DNA of 64,000 nt, from the NCBI RefSeq assembly GCF_029392015.1, contig NZ_CP113925.1, positions 1,674,001 through 1,738,000 on the forward strand, in the 5' to 3' direction. Positions 1 to 8,652 of the stretch are shown here, in pieces. This stretch comes from Bifidobacterium sp. ESL0728 (GTDB lineage: Bacteria; Actinomycetota; Actinomycetes; Actinomycetales; Bifidobacteriaceae). The position numbers were made by a program, and so were the translations under genes. Position 1 is the stretch's first letter. Each line of letters starts with the position of its first letter. The notes below the pieces were generated by a model. It was given only the letters and a program-made list of their open reading frames with translations. It was not told the origin of the DNA and did not search any database.

Positions 1-1279
1 CTGCCTGACCGGTACCGTTGGGGTTCTCCTCGTTGGAAAGATCGTAAAGCGCCTGCACCGCAGCGGATTTTTCGTCGTCGGTGGTGCCGACGGTCACACT
101 GGCGTGCTCGGCGTTTTTGCCGGACGGCGCGTCGACCACGATATCGGCATCGGCCGCCGGACTTGCGCTATCGGCCTCGCCGAGCATCACGACCTGGTTG
201 AAGACGATGCCGCCGTCGGTGATCGTGCCGGTCTTGTCGAGGTTCAGCGCGTCGACGCGGGCCAGCGTCTCGACGCTTTCCAGCTCCTGAACCAGCGTAT
301 GCTGACGTGCCAGACGCATCGCGGCGATGGCGAAGTTGAGCGAGGTCAGCAACACCAGGCCTTCAGGAATCATGCCGACCACGCCAGCCACGGCCGAGAC
401 GATGGCCGAACGCCAAGCTCCCGTGGTGAAGGCGACCTGCCAGCCGCCGACGGTACGAATCTGGGAGGCGACCAGAAGAATGCAAAGCGGAATGACGATG
501 ACGGTCATCACCTTGAGAATGGTGTTGATGCCCTTGCTCAAATCGGAAACGGTCTTCTTGTAGACTTTGGCCTTGGCCGTCAATTTTGCGGCGTAGCCCT
601 GCTCGCCCACCGCGTCGACGCGGACCAGCGCCATGCCGGAAGTCGCGTTGGAACCGGAATAGACCTCGGCCCCCTCGCCTTTTTTCACTGTGCGGGATTC
701 GCCGGTAAGCATCGATTCGTCAAGTTCCAAGCCCCACGTATGCACGATGGTGGCGTCGGCGGGCACCTGTTCGCCGCTTCGGAGCCAAAGCAAATCACCA
801 AGCACGATGTCCTCGTGCTCGATTTCGACGTCCTGACCGTCCCGGCGTACCAACGATTTCGAGGCGACCAGAATGGAAAGCTTGTCGAGCGTGTGCTTCG
901 CGCGCATTTCAGTGAAGACGCCAATGCCGGAATTGATGATGATGACCAGCCCGAAAACGGCGTCCTTCCACTGTCCGGTCAGAAGCACCAGAACCATGGC
1001 CACGAAAATGATGGCGTTGAAGAGCGTAAAGACGTTCTCGCGGATAATCTGCCCTAGCGAGCGCGAGCTTTCGGTGTCGATTTTGTTGACGTTGCCCTGC
1101 GCGACCTGTTCCGCGACCTCTGCGGAAGTCAGACCCACTTCGGAAATCTGGGGAAGCCGAACTGTGGACGTGCTTTGCTGCCCGCCGTTGCCTTTGCCGT
1201 TATTCGCGGTATTGCCGTTTGCGGGTACCTCGGCTGCGGCCTTGCCGTCATCGTGCCCGAACATTCCGGTTGCGCTCAT
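1..1279 (-). CDS. Cation-transporting P-type ATPase (N-terminal part, cut by window edge)
   Basis: Integral membrane P-type ATPase that would couple ATP hydrolysis to cation transport; about 426 residues are visible and the rest lies outside the window. Translating the minus strand from an ATG at 1279 gives a Gly/Asn-rich N-terminal tail, then a first membrane pair, the actuator-domain motif LDESMLTGES, a second membrane pair ending in the PEGL motif (VVGMIPEGLVLLTSLNFA), and the phosphorylation motif DKTGT. The ATG is preceded by GAGGGG at a good distance. PEGL rather than CPC argues against a heavy-metal pump and fits the Ca2+/CtpE-like or broad cation subgroup (family knowledge). The exact ion cannot be told because the later membrane helices are missing. 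Confidence 0.9.
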   Translation of the reverse strand, partial: MSATGMFGHDDGKAAAEVPANGNTANNGKGNGGQQSTSTVRLPQISEVGLTSAEVAEQVAQGNVNKIDTESSRSLGQIIRENVFTLFNAIIFVAMVLVLLTGQWKDAVFGLVIIINSGIGVFTEMRAKHTLDKLSILVASKSLVRRDGQDVEIEHEDIVLGDLLWLRSGEQVPADATIVHTWGLELDESMLTGESRTVKKGEGAEVYSGSNATSGMALVRVDAVGEQGYAAKLTAKAKVYKKTVSDLSKGINTILKVMTVIVIPLCILLVASQIRTVGGWQVAFTTGAWRSAIVSAVAGVVGMIPEGLVLLTSLNFAIAAMRLARQHTLVQELESVETLARVDALNLDKTGTITDGGIVFNQVVMLGEADSASPAADADIVVDAPSGKNAEHASVTVGTTDDEKSAAVQALYDLSNEENPNGTGQA

Positions 1280-1455
1280 TGATTGCCCCTCACCCGTGCC
1301 CTGTTCATCTCAAACATGGGTTCCACGGTTACTGATGCGATTCCTGTACTCACCCGCCGCCATCTAAAAGCCTTAGGCGGCCTATTCCTTGTTAAAGTAT
1401 ATGCTGTGCCACTCTATCGTGTCGTATGCGTTCGCGTTCGGCTCTTGCCGCATAT

Positions 1456-2031
1456 TTACGGTAATGTCACGCTGATTGTTTTGCCATGCGGATTGTCATT
1501 GATCGCGGATTGGACGGCCTGGTCGAACGCAACCGTGCCCTTGCCCTGTGCCGTTGGCACTATCCGCAACGATTCGGCATAGAGATTCGTATCGTTCGGG
1601 ACTTTACCGGCATTGACCAATATCACCGGAATACCGGCGTCCCGCGCGCAGCGTAAGGCCTCAATCCAACCGTCCGCCTGCCTGCCTTGCATATTGAGAC
1701 TGTCGACCACGAAAGCGGTGACAGGCCTACTGGCCATATCCTTGAACGATTGGAGAGGATTGAGCGTCGTACTGCCGTCGGGCATGGGAGCATAAACAGC
1801 CTTGATTTCGGCTTTTTTAAAGGCGTCCAGCACCGTCCGGTCGAGTTCTTCGTCCCCGGTGGTAACAACGCCGATCAAGATGTCGGATTTGTCGACGCTG
1901 TCGTGATTGATGTGCCGGGCCTCGGAAGTGGTATCCCCCACCGCCGCGTTCTTCGGGGCGCAGGAAACCAGTGCCGGCAAAGTGGACAACATCAGGCAAG
2001 CGCTCAGAACGATTCCCAATCCGCGACGCAT
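1456..2031 (-). CDS. Short lipoprotein with periplasmic-binding-protein-like fold
   Basis: A 191-residue exported lipoprotein. It has a basic n-region, a hydrophobic stretch and a lipobox ending LVSC at about residue 24. The mature part reads like the first lobe of a sugar-type periplasmic binding protein: DILIGVVTTGDEELDRTVLDAF followed by AFVVDSLNMQG and AGIPVILVNAGKVP. Such proteins are usually over 300 residues, so this is a half-length form: either a one-lobe ligand or signal protein, or a remnant. It starts 14 bp after the end of the upstream methyltransferase gene and probably shares its transcript. No transporter genes adjoin it, so uptake is not supported. Function unknown. Confidence 0.75.
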   Translation of the reverse strand: MRRGLGIVLSACLMLSTLPALVSCAPKNAAVGDTTSEARHINHDSVDKSDILIGVVTTGDEELDRTVLDAFKKAEIKAVYAPMPDGSTTLNPLQSFKDMASRPVTAFVVDSLNMQGRQADGWIEALRCARDAGIPVILVNAGKVPNDTNLYAESLRIVPTAQGKGTVAFDQAVQSAINDNPHGKTISVTLP

Positions 2032-2044
2032 CGAAGTGCCTACT

Positions 2045-3343
2045 TCACTCGCCGTTGCACACGAACAGCGCGACGGTCTCGACGTGGTGGGTCATCGGGT
2101 AGATATCGAACGCCTGAATCGATTTCAAACCATAGCCAAGCTTGGTGAGCGTGGCGGTGTCGCGGGCGAGGCTGGTCGGGTCGCAGGCGATGTAGATGAT
2201 GGAATGCGTTCCGGCTTCGGCGAGCTGACGACAGACCTGCGCCTTCGCGCCGGCACGTGGCGGGTCGAGCACGACGACGTTGGGATTGGCCAATTCTTCG
2301 GGAACCCTGCGTAGGCAGTGCGAGACGTCGCCCTGCATCAGGGTGACGTTGGCATCCTTGGCGATATGCAGGTTGCGTTCGGCGTTGCGCACGGCCATAC
2401 GACCGCCTTCCACCGACAGCATCTGCGTATGGGCAAAAGTCTTGGCAAGCGGCACCGTAAAGAGGCCGGAGCCGGAGAAGAGATCCCAGAGCGTGGCGGA
2501 CTGCACGCCGGAAAGCTCCTGGCTGACCAGACGCATCACATATTTGACGAGCGTGGGCGGGGCCATGCGATGCACCTGCCAGAACCCGTCGGCCTCAACA
2601 CCGTACTTGTAGCGTTTGCCGTCCACGTCCACGACTTCCTTCAAGCGCTTCGAACCGCCACGCAGATGGCCGTCAACCGTGATGGCAAAGTTGTCTCCTA
2701 CTGCTTCAAGCAACGCCTTGTTCGACGCGCGGGCGGTATGGATATCACGGGGTTCAGGCACGGCGACACGGATTTTGGCACCGGGCTCGAACCGCTCGTC
2801 CCACAGTTTCTGGTCGCGGGCGACGGCCAGCAGCGCGCGGGTGGCCAACGGCATCGTGTCGATACGCACGCGGGTGTGCGAGGCGCGGCGACGCATCGAG
2901 GCACGGCCTTCCTCGTCAGCGATCAGCTCGATGCGGGTGCGCCAATGCAGGCCTTTTTCATCCACATCGCCGTCCATACGTGCCACCGGCACGTCGTCGA
3001 TATCGAGATGACCCATGCGCCGCATCTGGTCGGTGATGACGGCGGACTTCCATTTCAATTGTCCCGGCAGCGAGACGTGGATGAGATCGGCACCGCCGAC
3101 TCCCCCGCCTTGGGCCAACGGTCCGGCCAGCGGCCAAAGCGGTTCGACGCGGTCATCCGAAGCCTCCACCACGTCGACGACTTCGCCGGTCCAGAAGCGG
3201 TCGTCACGATTGTGCGGCTCGTCCAGTTCGATGGTGTCCAGTTCGCCGGGCAGCGCGAAACGCACGAACACCACCCGTCCGTCGATATGGGCGACGCAGC
3301 GCCCCTGATCGGCGTAACGTTCGATACGTACTGTGGCTTGCAT
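2045..3343 (-). CDS. TrmA/RlmD-family class I SAM-dependent RNA methyltransferase with TRAM domain
   Basis: Predicted RNA 5-methyluridine-type methyltransferase, 432 residues. The N terminus (MQATVRIERYADQGRC) is a TRAM-like RNA-binding segment. The SAM-binding motif I is DLFSGSGLFTVPLA at about residue 286, the VVLDPPRAG motif is near 354, and IIYIACDPTSLARD near 385 holds the catalytic cysteine. The cluster Cys of the RumA subgroup is not obvious. The ATG at 3343 has GAGG six bases upstream. The short lipoprotein gene follows 14 bp downstream. Whether it modifies tRNA or rRNA cannot be decided from sequence alone. Confidence 0.9.
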   Translation of the reverse strand: MQATVRIERYADQGRCVAHIDGRVVFVRFALPGELDTIELDEPHNRDDRFWTGEVVDVVEASDDRVEPLWPLAGPLAQGGGVGGADLIHVSLPGQLKWKSAVITDQMRRMGHLDIDDVPVARMDGDVDEKGLHWRTRIELIADEEGRASMRRRASHTRVRIDTMPLATRALLAVARDQKLWDERFEPGAKIRVAVPEPRDIHTARASNKALLEAVGDNFAITVDGHLRGGSKRLKEVVDVDGKRYKYGVEADGFWQVHRMAPPTLVKYVMRLVSQELSGVQSATLWDLFSGSGLFTVPLAKTFAHTQMLSVEGGRMAVRNAERNLHIAKDANVTLMQGDVSHCLRRVPEELANPNVVVLDPPRAGAKAQVCRQLAEAGTHSIIYIACDPTSLARDTATLTKLGYGLKSIQAFDIYPMTHHVETVALFVCNGE

Positions 3344-3620
3344 ACTTGACCTCGGCTTCTAAGAATCAATAGGAGCGCGGCCGTCTATCCATTCGCCACG
3401 CCGGAAGTTGTTTTTCATTTGACGGACTGCCGACGATATTCATACGTATCAGATACAACCGGCATGTCCCCATGACTGGAATATCAGTCTATCGTTGACC
3501 CTCGTCCGTGTTTTCGCGTCGTCGTGATTTTGGCGATATCCGTGGCCGCCCCGACACCCGCGAATGTTGCGCCAGCCTTGGCGCCATCACCATATCGTCG
3601 GCAAGGTCAGCGTTTCCGGC
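3344..3620. other. Intergenic region, no gene recognised
   Basis: This 277-bp gap separates the methyltransferase start from the end of the DUF3159 gene. It must hold the promoter of the methyltransferase gene. I see no convincing ORF, RNA gene or terminator hairpin in it. Confidence 0.4.
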
Positions 3621-4415
3621 CTATGCCTCTGCTCCGCTATCCATATTGGCATTGGTTGCGGCAACAGCGTCCGGTTCCGTCTTGTCCTCGACGCCATTGC
3701 CTGCATCCCTATCGCCGTCCTCGTCATCTTGCGGTTTGAACTTTGGGTGATGCCTCATCGGGTCGGCAATGAGAAGATAGGAAATCCAAATCGCCAGCGC
3801 CCAGAACGGCAGGCCCATCAAAAGCCGCGTCGTGCCGAGCCAAGTGACGTGATTGGTCAGATACAGCGGCACCTGCACCACCAGCCGGAGCGCGAAGACG
3901 CCGATCCACATCACCGTGACGATGTCGTAGGCGCGCATAAGCTTTCTATCACCTCGCCAATCGGCAAGCCACGCGCGGAAATGCTCGGTGGGCAGGGAAC
4001 GGATGAACTCGACCAGAAAGCCGACGCCAGGCACGCGGATGGCCATGGTGATGGCCAACACAACGATATAGATGCTGTTGGTAAGGAACCCGTACATGTA
4101 ATAGTTGCGAGCCTCGTGCGTGTTCCATGCCCAGATCAGGCAGATCGCCACGGAAATGAGCCCGGCCAACGCGCCGAGTATGGTCTGACGTTGCAACAGA
4201 CGCACCAACACCAACAGCACGGCCAAAACCGCGGAGACGATGATGGTCATCTTCAGGTCGGAGGTGACCACGAACATGACCACGAAAACGAAGCCCGGCA
4301 GCATCGATTCGACGACGCCACGAATCCCGCCGATGGCGTCGATGACGGAGAAGTCCTCGCCGTTGCCGGCCGCGGCCAGTGCGGCGAATCCCTGACGTTT
4401 CTTGGTGTCGGCCAT
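3621..4415 (-). CDS. DUF3159 family integral membrane protein
   Basis: A 264-residue membrane protein of the actinobacterial DUF3159 type. It has an N-terminal cytoplasmic stretch with SVIDAIGGIRGVVESMLPG, then about six hydrophobic segments (FVFVVMFVVTSDLKMTIIV, AVLAVLLVLV and others). It ends in an acidic tail rich in Asp, Glu and Ala after about residue 225. The ATG at 4415 has AGGAAA upstream. In actinobacteria this family lies beside DUF3710 genes, as here (family knowledge). Biochemical function unknown. Confidence 0.85.
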   Translation of the reverse strand: MADTKKRQGFAALAAAGNGEDFSVIDAIGGIRGVVESMLPGFVFVVMFVVTSDLKMTIIVSAVLAVLLVLVRLLQRQTILGALAGLISVAICLIWAWNTHEARNYYMYGFLTNSIYIVVLAITMAIRVPGVGFLVEFIRSLPTEHFRAWLADWRGDRKLMRAYDIVTVMWIGVFALRLVVQVPLYLTNHVTWLGTTRLLMGLPFWALAIWISYLLIADPMRHHPKFKPQDDEDGDRDAGNGVEDKTEPDAVAATNANMDSGAEA

Positions 4416-4519
4416 GTTTTCCTGTTCCGTTTCGCAAGTTTAGAGCGTTTGTTGTAAATATTGTTGTAATTATTTTCCGATAAGCCTTATTGTTCCAAAC
4501 AATCCAGGCTGTTACATAA

Positions 4520-4553
4520 TTCGCCGGTCCGCCCGAGAAGGCAAACCGGCGAA
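4520..4553 (-). terminator. Hairpin downstream of the DUF3710 gene
   Basis: Perfect 9-bp stem (4520-4528 with 4545-4553) just after the DUF3710 stop at 4570. The following sequence on the minus strand is AT-rich but has no long T run, so this is a weak or factor-assisted terminator. Confidence 0.5.
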
Positions 4554-4569
4554 ATAAAAGACAAACGAA

Positions 4570-5511
4570 TCAGCGCAGTTCCGAGAACATCGGGCCACGC
4601 GAAATCGTGGTCTGGACCTCGGTCTGCTGGTCGGCGACGAACGGGCCCTTGATGCGCTTGGGAATCTTGTGGTCCTTGCCATCCTTGTCGGCTGCGGCCG
4701 CGGCCTCATCGGCCTTACGACGTTCCTCAGGAGAAACCGGGGCATGCATCGGAATCAGATCACGCGGTGCCAACGGCTCCTCTCCACGGTCGACCACGAT
4801 ATCGGAGAAGAACTGATTCAATGCCTTGGTCTCGGGGCTTTCCGGATGGGTGGCGGCGCGACCGGAGAAGATGCCGCGGAGCATCCAACGAGGGCCATCG
4901 ACGCCGACGATGCGGGTAATCAGCTTTTTGCCGCCTTTGACAACGACCGGCAGCTTGATCTCGGTGCCGAAAATGCCGGGCTCCTGGCTGGCCTTGGGAT
5001 TGGCGGCCAGCAGGTCCTCGCTCACCCCGTCCCAGAGGCCCAAGGTCTTGGGGGCGGCGAGCGCTTCGATTTCGAGGCTGGAGGTCTTGTAGGAAATGGT
5101 GCAGCCGAGCACCTGGCCACTGGCACGGTTGGCCTTCACACGAAGTTCGATGCCCGGCATGAACGGCAGATAGTAGGCGCCCATGTCAAGGTATTCATCG
5201 TAATCCGGCGCTTCCTCCTCGTCGATGTCCCACGGCCCGTAAAGCTCGCCACGCTCGGGATAGGCTTCGCTGGGCTCATCGGGAACCTTGTGGTCCTTGA
5301 TGGTCTCCGCCTCTTCCTCGTCGGAATCCGCCTGTCCATCCTCGCTTGTGGCGCCTTCACTATCCTCGGCTACAGCCTCATCGTTATCGACGCTGTTGTC
5401 TTGGGCGCCAGAATCGGCAGCCTCGTCTTTCGCCTCGGCATCTTTCGCCTTGGCTTCGGCCTCGTCATCGTCGTCGTTATGCTTCTTTTTGCCGAATCCG
5501 AACAATCCCAT
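4570..5511 (-). CDS. DUF3710 domain-containing protein
   Basis: A 313-residue cytoplasmic protein. The start is MGLFGFGKKK at 5511, with GGAG six bases upstream; the longer frame to 5556 lacks such a site. Residues 10-90 are very acidic (Asp/Glu/Ala) and probably disordered. The folded DUF3710 core follows, with GPWDIDEEEAPDYDEYLDMG, LRVKANRASGQVLG and RWMLRGIFSG. The C-terminal tail is charged. DUF3710 is conserved in Actinobacteria without an assigned activity. It lies upstream of DUF3159 and is separated from it by a hairpin. Confidence 0.88.
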   Translation of the reverse strand: MGLFGFGKKKHNDDDDEAEAKAKDAEAKDEAADSGAQDNSVDNDEAVAEDSEGATSEDGQADSDEEEAETIKDHKVPDEPSEAYPERGELYGPWDIDEEEAPDYDEYLDMGAYYLPFMPGIELRVKANRASGQVLGCTISYKTSSLEIEALAAPKTLGLWDGVSEDLLAANPKASQEPGIFGTEIKLPVVVKGGKKLITRIVGVDGPRWMLRGIFSGRAATHPESPETKALNQFFSDIVVDRGEEPLAPRDLIPMHAPVSPEERRKADEAAAAADKDGKDHKIPKRIKGPFVADQQTEVQTTISRGPMFSELR

Positions 5512-5607
5512 AGTTCTCCATTCAAAAACGTCATTAACCTTGGTCAAGCCTATCACCCGGCAAAGTCTGAAAGACCGGGAACTTTTAATACCGGATGAAA
5601 TTACCGG

Positions 5608-6474
5608 TCAGACCTCGTATACCACGCTCAACGGCGCATGGTCCGACCAGCGGGTGTCATAGGAAGGTGCACGGTCGATATCGAAGGACTTGGCTTTCTG
5701 GGCCAGTCCCGGGGTGGCCAGCTGGTAGTCGATTCTCCAGCCGACGTTGTTGTCGAAGGCACGACCACGCTGGCTCCACCAGGTATACGGGCCCTGCACG
5801 TCGCCGGCCAAGTTTCGCATTACATCAACGAAACCGCATTGCGCGGGGTCGAGCCACTTGTCGACGTAGGCGCGTTCTTCGGGAAGGAAGCCGGAGTGCT
5901 TCTCGTTGGCCTTAGCGTTCTTGATGTCCAGCGGGGTGTGGGCGATGTTCATATCGCCGCACAGCAGCGCCTGCCGCCCGCCTTTCTCGGCCTCGTCGCG
6001 AAGCTCACCCATGCGCTCGAGCATACGGTCGAGGAAGCGGAATTTCTGGGTCATCTTGTTGGGGTCATCGGTGTTGCCCGCGTGTACGTAGACGCTGGCC
6101 ACGGTCAGTTTCATGCCGCTCGGCGTGGTGACGTCGGCTTCGATCCACCGGCCGGAATCGACGTCGTCGCTCAAATCCATCAGCCCGTAGCGCTGTTCTT
6201 CGATCTTGAGGTCGCTTAACAGGCCGACGCCCGCACGTCCTTTGATGCGGCAGACCTCGTCCATACGACCCAGTTCGTCGGCTTCCGGCACTTTGCCGGC
6301 CTTTTCATACCCGTCGGCCATGGCGGAGAAAATCGGGTCGATCTCCTCCTGCGGGGCACGCACCTCCTGCATGCACCAGATGTCGGGGGTATTGGCCTCG
6401 GCCCAGTCAAGCACACCCTTGCGTTTGGCCGCGCGGATACCGTTCAGATTCGAAGTAGTCACAGTTATGCTCAT
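5608..6474 (-). CDS. xth: Exodeoxyribonuclease III (AP endonuclease family)
   Basis: Base-excision-repair nuclease of the endonuclease/exonuclease/phosphatase fold, 288 residues. Visible motifs are TSNLNGIRAA at the N terminus, DIWCMQEVRAP with the metal-binding Glu, ALLCGDMNIAHTPLDIKN (the Asp/Asn pair) and the final SDHAPLSVVYEV with the catalytic Asp-His. The start is set at MSITVTTSNLNG (6474) because the core fold begins there; the frame continues to 6582 but adds unrelated residues. It sits downstream of the opp terminator, so it probably has its own promoter. Confidence 0.93.
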   Translation of the reverse strand: MSITVTTSNLNGIRAAKRKGVLDWAEANTPDIWCMQEVRAPQEEIDPIFSAMADGYEKAGKVPEADELGRMDEVCRIKGRAGVGLLSDLKIEEQRYGLMDLSDDVDSGRWIEADVTTPSGMKLTVASVYVHAGNTDDPNKMTQKFRFLDRMLERMGELRDEAEKGGRQALLCGDMNIAHTPLDIKNAKANEKHSGFLPEERAYVDKWLDPAQCGFVDVMRNLAGDVQGPYTWWSQRGRAFDNNVGWRIDYQLATPGLAQKAKSFDIDRAPSYDTRWSDHAPLSVVYEV

Positions 6475-6541
6475 GATTCCCGACGATACACGCTTGCGTG
6501 GTCGCGGCAGAGTACAACATGCGTTCGTTGCGGAATATGAA

Positions 6542-6568
6542 AATCCCGTCACGTTTGGTGACGGGATT
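6542..6568 (-). terminator. Rho-independent terminator after the oppDF gene
   Basis: Perfect 11-bp inverted repeat (6542-6552 with 6558-6568) and a 5-nt loop. On the minus strand it is followed by TTTTC. It lies between the oppDF stop at 6611 and the exonuclease III start. Confidence 0.85.
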
Positions 6569-6610
6569 GACTGAACCCTCAAGCGGGTTTTTATCGGTAG
6601 TTGCTAAGGC

Positions 6611-8635
6611 TCAGTCCAAACCGAGCTGCAAATGGCCGCCGGGAATCGCGTCAAGCAGATCCTTGGTGTACTGCTGCTGAGGATGGTCGAAAACCTCGTC
6701 GGTGGTGGCATGCTCGACGAGTCTGCCCTTCTGCATCACCACGACCTCGTCGGCGATCTGACGGACCACAGCCAGATCATGGGTGATGAAAAGATAGCTC
6801 AGTCCGCGCTCGGCCTGCAAATCGTTGAGCAGCCTCAACACCTGATCCTGCACCAGAACGTCGAGGGCGGAAACGGCCTCATCGCAGACGATGACGTCGG
6901 GGTTCAGCGCCATGGCGCGGGCGACGGCGATACGCTGGCGCTGGCCGCCGGAAAGCTCGTTTGGGTAGCGCTGCATCACCGATTGCGGCATCTCAACCAA
7001 GTCGAGCAGCTCGCGCACGCGTTTCTCGCGGCTCTTCTTGTCGCCGATCTTGTGGATGCGCAGCGGCTCCTCGATGGAGCGGTAGATCGAATACATCGGG
7101 TCGAGCGAACCGTACGGGTTCTGGAAGACGGGCTGGACGTGCCTGCGGAAGTCCAGAAGCGACTTGCCCTCGAACTCGCTGATGTCCTTGCCTTCATAGG
7201 TCACGGTGCCGCTCGTGGGTTTCAGAAGCTTCAGAACCATATTGGCCACGGTGGATTTGCCGGAACCGGACTCGCCCACGATGGCAAGCGTGGTGCCACG
7301 CTTGACCGAGAACGACACGTCGTCGACGGCCTTGAACATTTCCTTCTTGCGAGGGAGTTTGAACTCCTTGGTCAGGTGGCTCACCGTGATGATGTGTTCG
7401 CTTTTCTCGAGCGTTTCCTCGCCCTTGACATGATGCTCCATCAGGGCCTCGGCGTTTTCGCCGTGCTCCTTGGCGGAGATGATGCGCTGCGAGGCCAGTG
7501 ACGGGGCCGCGGCCACCAGGCGCTTCGTGTAGGGATGCTGCGGATGCTGCAGCACTTCAAGTGACGGGCCGGATTCGACGACCTGCCCCTTGTACATCAC
7601 GACGATCTGCTGGGCGCGCTCGGCGGCCAGACCCAGATCATGGGTGATAAAGAGCACTGCGGTGCCGAGCTCATCGGTCAGGGTGTGCAGGTGGTCGAGG
7701 ATCCTCTTCTGCACGGTGACGTCGAGGGCGCTGGTGGGCTCGTCGGCGATCAGCAGGTCGGGACGGCAGGCCAGACCGATGGCAATGAGCGCACGCTGCA
7801 GCATACCGCCGGAGAACTCATGCGGGTACTGACGGGCACGGGTCGCCGCATCGGGCAGGCCGGCCTCCTCCAAAAGCCCCGCGATACGGTCGGTCATGGT
7901 GCTGCCGATGACATACTGCTTGGCGATCTCCCACGCCTTGCCGTCGGAGACACCGGCCTTGATCAGGTCATCGGCCACGCGCCAACGGGTTTCCGAACCC
8001 GGAACCCATTCGGCGGTGAAATGCCCCATTTTCTTCTTGGCTTTGTCACCGGTGACGCCGGCCTCGCTCAGTGCGGTTTGAGCTGCCTTGAGCAGGTCGG
8101 GAAGCTCCTTGGAACCGATGAAGGTCTCATCGTCCTCGCTTTTCACATCCACTTCGCCGCCGGCCAACGCCTTGGCCAGCTTGGAGCGTTTCTCGTGAGA
8201 GATATCCATGTGATTGGCTTTCAAAGCCTCTTCCACCTGGGTGCCGATGCGCCAGACCGGATTCAGGTTGCTCATCGGGTCCTGCGGGACCAAGCCCATC
8301 TTGTCGCCGAGAATCTGCTCATACTGCTTGCGCGTATAACCGGAAATCTCCTCGCCTTCCAGCTTGATGGAGCCGCCCACAACGTGACCGGTGCCGGGAA
8401 GGAGGCCCAGAACGGCCATGGCCGAAGTGGATTTGCCGGAGCCGGATTCGCCCACGATAGCCACCCATTGACCTGGGTAGACGTTGAACGAGGCATCCCG
8501 CACGGCGTGTACCGCACGCTTGTCGCCGGTGGTGAAGTCGACCTTGAGGTCCTTGACCTCAAGAATCGGCCCCTGCTCCTTCTGCATTTCGAAGAGTTTT
8601 TCGTTCTTTTCGTTGTTGCTGTTCATTTCACTCAT
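6611..8635 (-). CDS. Oligopeptide/dipeptide ABC transporter, fused double ATP-binding protein (OppD-OppF)
   Basis: A 674-residue cytoplasmic protein with two ATP-binding domains in one chain. NBD1 has Walker A GESGSGKST (about 62-70), signature FSGGMLQR and Walker B LLIADEPTSALD. NBD2 has its own GESGSGKST, LSGGQRQR and VIVCDEAVSALD. NBD1 carries about 100 extra residues between the Q-loop (VPQDPMSNLNP) and the signature motif. The ATG at 8635 is preferred because GGAGG lies at the right distance; the in-frame GTG at 8656 overlaps the oppC stop. It is last in the opp operon and a strong terminator follows. Confidence 0.95.
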   Translation of the reverse strand: MSEMNSNNEKNEKLFEMQKEQGPILEVKDLKVDFTTGDKRAVHAVRDASFNVYPGQWVAIVGESGSGKSTSAMAVLGLLPGTGHVVGGSIKLEGEEISGYTRKQYEQILGDKMGLVPQDPMSNLNPVWRIGTQVEEALKANHMDISHEKRSKLAKALAGGEVDVKSEDDETFIGSKELPDLLKAAQTALSEAGVTGDKAKKKMGHFTAEWVPGSETRWRVADDLIKAGVSDGKAWEIAKQYVIGSTMTDRIAGLLEEAGLPDAATRARQYPHEFSGGMLQRALIAIGLACRPDLLIADEPTSALDVTVQKRILDHLHTLTDELGTAVLFITHDLGLAAERAQQIVVMYKGQVVESGPSLEVLQHPQHPYTKRLVAAAPSLASQRIISAKEHGENAEALMEHHVKGEETLEKSEHIITVSHLTKEFKLPRKKEMFKAVDDVSFSVKRGTTLAIVGESGSGKSTVANMVLKLLKPTSGTVTYEGKDISEFEGKSLLDFRRHVQPVFQNPYGSLDPMYSIYRSIEEPLRIHKIGDKKSREKRVRELLDLVEMPQSVMQRYPNELSGGQRQRIAVARAMALNPDVIVCDEAVSALDVLVQDQVLRLLNDLQAERGLSYLFITHDLAVVRQIADEVVVMQKGRLVEHATTDEVFDHPQQQYTKDLLDAIPGGHLQLGLD

Positions 8636-8652
8636 CGTGTTTTCCTCCGTAC

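Noticed and set aside
1354..1376. GCCGCC/GGCGGC inverted repeat as terminator of the short lipoprotein gene
   Set aside because: The stem is only 6 bp with a long loop and there is no T run on either strand, so it was not annotated.
2318..3349. A 343-residue plus-strand frame
   Set aside because: Antisense to the TrmA-family gene, which has all catalytic motifs.
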